DNA of 20,010 nt from Pelagophyceae sp. CCMP2097 (lineage: Eukaryota > Sar > Pelagophyceae), in NCBI GenBank assembly GCA_026770575.1, contig MU657245.1, forward strand, positions 177,935-197,944. The letters run 5' to 3'. How positions within the stretch are numbered: position 1 is the first letter of the stretch; each line of letters begins with the position of its first letter. Below, piece after piece: positions 15,847-20,010 of this stretch. The position numbers were made by a program, and so were the translations under genes. The notes beneath the pieces were generated by a model. That model had not been told where the DNA came from. It searched no databases and saw only the letters and a list, made by a program, of their open reading frames with translations.

Positions 15847-16403
15847 TACAAGGGGTATCGGCGATAAAGCCGATCTCAATGGGCGCAAGTTTGTGCCTCC
15901 CAAGAGGCCGCCTGCGGGAGTGGGCGTGGTCGCTATGGGCCTCCCTGCCCCCCGGGGTGTCCGTGACATGATCAGCCTCGAGGAGGGCGCCTTGCAAGGG
16001 CGTGAACAAGCGTTTCCCCCAATATTTTGGACTTGATAAAATCATTATTTACCTCCTTACCTTGATTTTAAACTGACTTTGCCTCCGTATTGCGAAGGTT
16101 CGGGCCCGGCTGGCAATCGCAGGACCGCAGGAATCGAAATTCTGGCTATGTGACGGGGTGGGTCCATACGTACTGGGGTGGTATATGACGAATCCCGTAC
16201 GAGTGCCGCGAGTGGCGCTTCAGACGCGCCAAAACAGACGTTCAGATTTTTAGTTTGAGCGTTTTAAACAGAAGATTTTTGTGGGCCTCGGCATTTCCGG
16301 ACTCAGCGCGACGTCCTCTATCACTCCCAACAGCGCCAAACTCCAACCGACGAACACTCCAATTGCCAGAAAGTCCTCGGCGTCATTGGCGATACCCCTT
16401 GTA
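15847..16403 (+). mobile_element. ~555-bp TIR element, copy B (complete)
   Basis: It begins TACAAGGGGTATCG and ends CGATACCCCTTGTA, 557 bp including the TA at each end. It is nearly identical to copy A, with scattered substitutions, and so is a recent relative. It ends 30 bp before the next predicted exon and would lie in that gene's intron or 5' region. Confidence 0.85.
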
Positions 16404-16433
16404 GGGACTAATTAACCAATTATTAACCCCAAG

Positions 16434-16672
16434 GATTTGTTGGACTGTATCACAAGACGTTCCTGGGAGGCGCTATTTGCACCAGGGCAGGAAATCGGCT
16501 TCTTGATGGCGAAGGCCAAGGGGAGGAGGATGACGAGGACACTCGTATATGCAATGTATTTAGATTTTTTTTTTTACATCAGGTAAACGGCCGCATAAGT
16601 GCGCGACGTCGAGGCGAGAATCCCAATGCGTTTTTTAAGCGGATCGGTGAGCTCCTGGGGGCTGAAAAGTAA
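16434..16672 (+). CDS. 3' end of an unrecognised gene, two exons around a 38-nt intron
   Basis: Exon 16434-16544 reads DLLDCITRRSWEALFAPGQ, EIGFLMAKAKGRR and MTRTL. Exon 16583-16672 reads VNGRISARRRGENPNAFF and KRIGELLGAEK, then TAA. Between them 16545-16582 begins GTATAT and ends with a run of T followed by ACATCAG, a classic 3' splice pattern, and both joins are phase 0. Upstream, CTAAT...ACCCCAAG could be another acceptor, so earlier exons may lie beyond element B. An in-frame ATG exists inside the first exon, but a start there would discard natural sequence. The basic, helical C terminus matches no family I know. Confidence 0.5.
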
Positions 16673-16887
16673 AATATAATTTAGGAGGCTAGTCGGAGGT
16701 CCCTAGTTGGGGGTCCCTAGTTGGGGGTTGGGGGTCCCTAGTTGGGGTTCAGCGCTCCATGTCCACTAAAATCCCCGGAGGGGTCGATTTAAGGCTAGTT
16801 GAGGGGTTGCGTCCACCCAGACCACCAGCCGCTCGAGGGCGGAGGCCATCGCGGGCCGATTCGCGGTCCAGCGACGACCGAAAACGC
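16673..16887. other. intergenic with a GGTCCCTAGTTGGGG repeat
   Basis: GGTCCCTAGTTGGG occurs at 16698, 16712 and 16733 (spacing 14 and 21 bp). Beyond it the DNA is GC-rich with a 60-codon frame (16759-16941) that reads into the following repeat and is not supported. Confidence 0.6.
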
Positions 16888-17183
16888 AATGACCCGCTGG
16901 GGGCAAAATGGGATTCACCGGATCATTATCCTTGGAGGTGATTGTGGGGGCCCGGTATATATACCGCAACGCTCCCCCATACGCATACCGTAGAAACGGG
17001 AGGTTTAACGTGGAGAAAGGCAAAATATGATAATGCCCCGGGCCTTGGTCATGCTCCGGTGGCGGCATTACTGCAGGTCTTGAACCTGTTGCCGCGGGGC
17101 GGGCTTACTGCGTGTCTTGGACACGTGGCCGCTGGGGAGTGGAGGCTTAACAGGGTAACACTCGCCAAAATCGAGTGCCCCCT
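16888..17183 (-). repeat. hairpin-rich SINE-like repeat, copy 1 (no tRNA-like head)
   Basis: It starts AATGACCCGCTGGGGGCAAA and contains the palindrome GGTATATATACC. It then has three phased hairpins: CAGGT-CTTGA-ACCTG, CGTGTC-TTG-GACACG and CACTCG-...-CGAGTG, each placed after a GGCTTA-like or GGCATTA-like start. It matches copy 2 at about 90% by eye. After the third hairpin it leaves the copy 2 sequence and continues with a T-rich segment. The orientation is set by the tRNA-like head of copy 2. Confidence 0.7.
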
Positions 17184-17538
17184 GCGTTCTGTTTTTTTAC
17201 CAAGTGGGGGGGAACAGTAGGGGCAACTAGGAGGGGGGACCCACCCACTTTTACGAGCCCAGGAGGGCCTCTGCGGAGGGGGTACCCACCCACTTGACGA
17301 GCCGAGCCATCGAGGCACGCACTTTTTTAGCCTCGGTAAACTAGCGGGTGATACAGCTGTGGGCTCTCTCGAGGCGGTGTGTTCGCGTCGTCGGGGCCCG
17401 AAGACCTTCGCGGCGCGTACGCTTGAGTGGCGGAGGGGCATCGGCGGCGGGTGTCCCAGCGTTTATGGACGCTGCGAATAACAGGGAGCCCCTGTTAGAC
17501 ACAGCTGGGCCTATTCCAGCGAAGGGACCTCTTAGCGT
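17184..17538. other. spacer with inverted and direct repeat pieces; weak plus frame
   Basis: 17184-17224 is the inverse of 18049-18096. GG(G/T)ACCCACCCACTT occurs at about 17233 and 17281 and again near 17986. A plus frame at 17348-17538 contains AFMDAANNREPLLDTAG, which is fairly natural, but no start, stop or splice signal supports a gene. Confidence 0.4.
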
Positions 17539-17889
17539 AATGACCCGCTGGGGGCAAAAGGGGATTCACCGGATCATTATCCTTGGAGGTGATTGTGGGG
17601 CCCGGTATATATACCGCAACGCTCCCCCACACGCATACCGCAGGAACGGGAGGTTTAGCGTGGAGAAAGACAAAATACGATAATGCACCGGGCCTTGGTC
17701 CGGCTCCGGTGGCGGCCTTACTGCAGGTCTTGAACCTGTTGCCGCGGGGCGGGCTTACTGCGTGTCTTAGACACGTGACCGCTGGGGAGTGGAGGCTTAC
17801 CAGGGTAACACTCGCCAAAAATCGAGTGCCTTCTGCGGGAATCGAACCCGAGACCATTCGCAAGTCATTGTGCACGTGGGCCCATTAAC
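17539..17889 (-). repeat. hairpin-rich SINE-like repeat, copy 2 (with tRNA-like head)
   Basis: Same body as copy 1. On the minus strand its head includes GGTTCGATTCC (17848-17838), a perfect B box with CGGG on one side and CCCG on the other, so the T-arm pairs, and TGGGCCCACG about 33 nt upstream in the A-box position, though that is a poor A-box match. The anticodon arm does not pair. This supports a tRNA-derived SINE transcribed on the minus strand. The three hairpins follow downstream of the head. Confidence 0.65.
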
Positions 17890-17893
17890 CCGT

Positions 17894-18165
17894 AATGACC
17901 CGCTGGGGGCAAAAGGGGATTCACCGGATCATTATCCTTGGAGGTGATTGTGGGGCCCGGTATATACACCGCAACGCTTAGGGGGGGTACCCACCCACTT
18001 TCAAAAGCCATAGAGGACCAGGAAGGAGGGTCCACCCACCCACTGCGAGCATTTTGCCCCTACTGCGCCCCCCCACTTGGTAAAAAACAGAACGCTGCGG
18101 GAATCGAACCCGGGACCATTCGTAAGTGATTGTGTACGTGGGCCCAATAACCCGGCATATATACC
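17894..18165 (-). repeat. SINE-like repeat, copy 3 (mosaic)
   Basis: 17894-17977 is the AATGACCCGC end with GGTATATACACC, and the tRNA-like head (B box GGTTCGATTCC at 18110-18100) returns at 18093-18165. Between them the three-hairpin module is absent and replaced by about 115 bp with GGTACCCACCCACTTT pieces and the inverse of 17184-17224. Its AATGACC end directly abuts the head end of copy 2, so the two are head to tail. Confidence 0.6.
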
Positions 18166-18330
18166 GCAACGGAAAACGCTGTAATTTCCCAGAGTTTGCA
18201 CCCAAATATCAATATACACGACTGTATATATTGCTGTCCAAAAAATTCAATATTTTGGTCACTGTATATACATGTATAATACTGTATATACATATACTGT
18301 ATATACAAAACAAAATACAGTGCCACCTAT
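18166..18330. repeat. AT-rich ACTGTATATACA repeats
   Basis: ACTGTATATA occurs four times between about 18220 and 18310. CACTGTAT near 18259 and ATACAGTG near 18322 are inverse, so the block can fold on itself. No coding signal is evident. Confidence 0.65.
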
Positions 18331-18334
18331 ACAC

Positions 18335-18520
18335 GTTGCGACAGTCGGCGACTGTCAGCGACTGTCGGTGAGTGCCGCAGAGTGCCGCAGAGCACTTGCC
18401 GCAGAGTGCCGCAGAGTGCCACTGAGTGTCGCACGGTGCCGCGTGGTGTCGCACTGGTATCGTAGAGTGCCGCGCTGATGTCGCACGGTGTCGCACCGGT
18501 GTCGCACCGGTGTCGCATTT
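18335..18520. repeat. 10-bp degenerate tandem repeat (AGTGCCGCAG type)
   Basis: Units such as AGTGCCGCAG, CACGGTGTCG and CACCGGTGTCG repeat with a period of about 10-11 bp, starting from GACTGTCGG(C/T) units and drifting to CACCGGTGTCG, which itself contains the palindrome CACCGGTG. Several frames stay open through it on the minus strand. Confidence 0.75.
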
Positions 18521-18524
18521 TGGA

Positions 18525-18853
18525 ATCGGATTGTTTAATAGGGCTCGTAGAATTCTAAAACACACAATTACAATATCTTCGAATCTCCGGCGCCAGCTGC
18601 AGTGCGCCAGCAGCGCGCCCGAAAAGCCAGTGACCCCCTTGAACGAGCCGATTGCCATTTCGTCGAACACAAAATCGGGAGCGTCGTAGAGCGACGTGCA
18701 CCTCCGACGTCGCGGCGTCTTTCCTGAGTTCGCCGACACGCGCCTATTAAAACGGACGAAATTGCATTCATCTAAAATTAAATCGGTCGATGTCGCACAG
18801 ATTTCAAACCCCAAAGACCACGAGGCCGCGGGGAGCTTGCATCGTGGATGTTA
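18525..18853 (-). CDS. hypothetical ORF, truncated upstream by TIR element copy D
   Basis: The minus-strand frame is open from 18853, next to the edge of copy D, with first ATG at 18814. It reads LGFEICATSTDLILDECNF, CTSLYDAPDFVFDEMAIGSF, KGVTGFSGALLAHCSWRRRF and EDIVIVCFRILRALL, then continues to 18209 through the 10-bp repeat, which is unlikely to be natural protein. The varied composition up to about 18525 suggests a gene fragment. A hydrophobic stretch (IVIVCFRILRALL) is present. No family is recognised. Confidence 0.3.
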
Positions 18854-18859
18854 TTTAGT

Positions 18860-19413
18860 TACAAGGAGGGGAAAGGCATCGCCGAGGGGGCTCGGTGAAG
18901 GGGGCTCGACGGCCCGGTGTCTTTTTTCCGCACCCCAAACCGGGCTCCTGAGCCTCTTCCGAAAATTGAACGGACCTCGCGCTGTGTCCAATGACGCCCG
19001 GTCCTAAAGAATTGGTCTGTTTAAAACGCGCAAACCGAAAATCCAAAAGCCAGTTTGGCTCGTCTGAAGCGCCACTCCCGGAAATCGATTCCACGGGAGT
19101 TCTGAACGTATGGACCCGCCCCGTCACATCGCCAGGATTTCGATCCCTGTGATCCTGCAGTTGCGACATGTCAGCAAGTGCCACGATGCGAAGGCAAAAT
19201 CAAGATACAGAGACAAGGATCGTATAAAGTTCAAAATATCTGGGGCAGCGCTTGTTCACGCCCTTGCAAGGCACCCTCCTCGAGGCTGATATTGTCACGG
19301 ACACTCTGGGAGGCAAAGGTGCCCAGAGCGACCGCGCCCAACCCCGCGGGCGGCCTCTGGGTGCCAAAACTTTGCGCCACTCGAGGCCGGCTTCATCGCC
19401 GAGGCCCCTTGTA
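18860..19413 (-). mobile_element. ~555-bp TIR element, copy D (diverged)
   Basis: It runs from TACAAGGAGG (18860) to CCCCTTGTA (19413), 554 bp, reverse to copies A and B. Landmarks in order include CTCGCGCTGTGTCC, GGCTCGTCTGAAGCGCCACT, GTATGGACCCGCCCCGTCAC, a TCAAAATATCTGGGG segment and CGCCCTTGCAAGGC. Many substitutions and small indels separate it from A and B, so it is an older insertion. The distal TIR is degraded. Confidence 0.75.
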
Positions 19414-19631
19414 GCCGGAAATTGGTATTTTATTCCATGTGGTATTTTATTCCATGGAGTTCGGATGAACAATAAAGGATTGAATTCGTTTGAACTTCGC
19501 TTTAACTTCGTTTTAGCTTCGTTTTCATTGGGATTTAAATCGTCGCAGTGCCCACGAGCTCCCTGCGACCCCCTTGCGCCATCCCTGATACGCTGCAGCA
19601 CCTCCAGATCAAAGAATCGCAAAAACTACTT
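19414..19631. other. intergenic with short duplications
   Basis: GGTATTTTATTCCATG occurs twice, 17 bp apart, at 19424-19457. CTTCG(C/T)TTTA-like units repeat three times at about 19494-19526. An AATAAA lies on the plus strand at 19470, with no supported plus-strand gene before it. Confidence 0.55.
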
Positions 19632-19910
19632 TTAACTAGCGCAAAATAAGCTGGCGATCTGGTGGAGTTTGCCGCGGCGGACCCCCTCCGCGACGAAGAG
19701 CCGGACCTTGCGATCATCGGCCTCACTCAGGGTGCGCGCTGGAATCCGCCGCCACATCAATTTTGAACGAAGAGCGCGCCGGAGTACGCTGCCGGGCCTG
19801 CATACCTTTCCACGACGCGGCGGCATCCGGGGCGCGTGCACCGTGCCGGGGGTTGATATCGCACGAGGGTGTTCTTCAATTTTCGGCGTGGGATTTCTTT
19901 TGTTGAACAT
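19632..19910 (-). CDS. hypothetical small protein, 92 aa
   Basis: The frame starts MFNKRNPTPKIEEHPRAIS and its second half reads LMWRRIPARTLSEADDRK and VRLFVAEGVRRGKLHQIASL, ending in TAA. The C-terminal half is charged, probably helical and natural in composition. The plus frame over the same span (19669-19941) is Arg/Ser-rich and less convincing. ACCCTATACAG just before the ATG could be an acceptor, so an upstream exon is possible. No domain is recognised. Confidence 0.4.
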   Translation of the reverse strand: MFNKRNPTPKIEEHPRAISTPGTVHAPRMPPRRGKVCRPGSVLRRALRSKLMWRRIPARTLSEADDRKVRLFVAEGVRRGKLHQIASLFCAS

Positions 19911-20010
19911 GCTGTATAGGGTCTCACAGGTAATCCGTTGAACGGATAAAATGTGGTGTGTGTTGATGTTTTTCTGGTCTCCCTTCTCTCTCTCCCTTGC
20001 CTGATAGTTT
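19911..20010. other. window end, no gene seen
   Basis: This is a T- and C-rich stretch with a short CTCTCTCTC run near 19988. If the ORF at 19632-19910 has an upstream exon, this pyrimidine-rich DNA is on the wrong strand to be its acceptor tract. Confidence 0.4.

Noticed and set aside
16942..17220. 92-codon plus ORF repeated as a 101-codon ORF at 17583-17888
   Set aside because: The similarity is explained by the SINE-like repeat; the third copy breaks the frame, and hairpins rather than codons are conserved.
17838..17889. Functional tRNA genes at 17838, 18100, 8770, 8863 and 6871
   Set aside because: B boxes are good, but anticodon and acceptor stems do not pair, so these are tRNA-derived repeats.

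Overview
The window looks like nuclear DNA of a eukaryotic microalga. It has GT-AG introns inside recognisable reading frames, AATAAA signals, tRNA-like SINE pieces, inverted-repeat transposons and long minisatellites, and no bacterial operon, Shine-Dalgarno pattern or rRNA. A secreted FkbM-type methyltransferase with the D-V-G-A-N-V-G-L-H motif is a gene type I associate with pelagophytes and related ochrophytes. That placement is an inference, not something read from the sequence.

Layout. 1-167: end of a ~555-bp inverted-repeat element (copy C). 168-1128: mostly non-coding, with a 22-bp tandem duplication and a hairpin. 1168-6348 (minus): the best gene, an FkbM-family methyltransferase rebuilt from three exons (6348-5860, 5777-5656, 1402-1168; 281 aa). 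Its second intron, 1403-5655 (4,253 nt), is largely a minisatellite with 12-bp units (about 2345-3400) and 13-bp units (about 3405-5500). 6.5-8.1 kb: tRNA-like repeat pieces, a possible plus-strand 3' gene end with a 31-nt intron (7394-7631), and a 388-bp inverted-repeat element. 8.1-12.2 kb: weak ORFs, two tandem tRNA-like units, a 38-bp perfect palindrome, a candidate minus-strand exon (9604-9818), GC-rich DNA open in many frames, and a small predicted coiled-coil ORF (11530-11793).

12.27-14.04 kb is a transposon nest. An element with perfect 27-bp inverted ends (12274-13468) carries a captured-looking ORF and is interrupted by a 457-bp element with CCACTGTCGAATT ends. A second copy of the latter lies inverted at 13573-14039. 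Both copies keep a central hairpin whose arms differ in sequence but remain complementary. 14.1-16.4 kb: copies A and B of the ~555-bp element flank two families of 106-bp and ~155-bp tandem repeats. 16434-16672: two exons of an unrecognised plus-strand gene joined across a 38-nt intron. 16.9-18.2 kb: three copies of a SINE-like repeat with phased hairpins and tRNA B boxes. 18.2-18.5 kb: AT-rich and 10-bp repeats. 18.86-19.41 kb: copy D. 19632-19910: a small minus-strand ORF.

Only the methyltransferase has a recognisable function. The other gene calls are reading-frame and splice-signal predictions. Several neighbouring frames in the GC-rich parts are equally open, so I kept those confidences low. 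No pathway can be assembled from this window.
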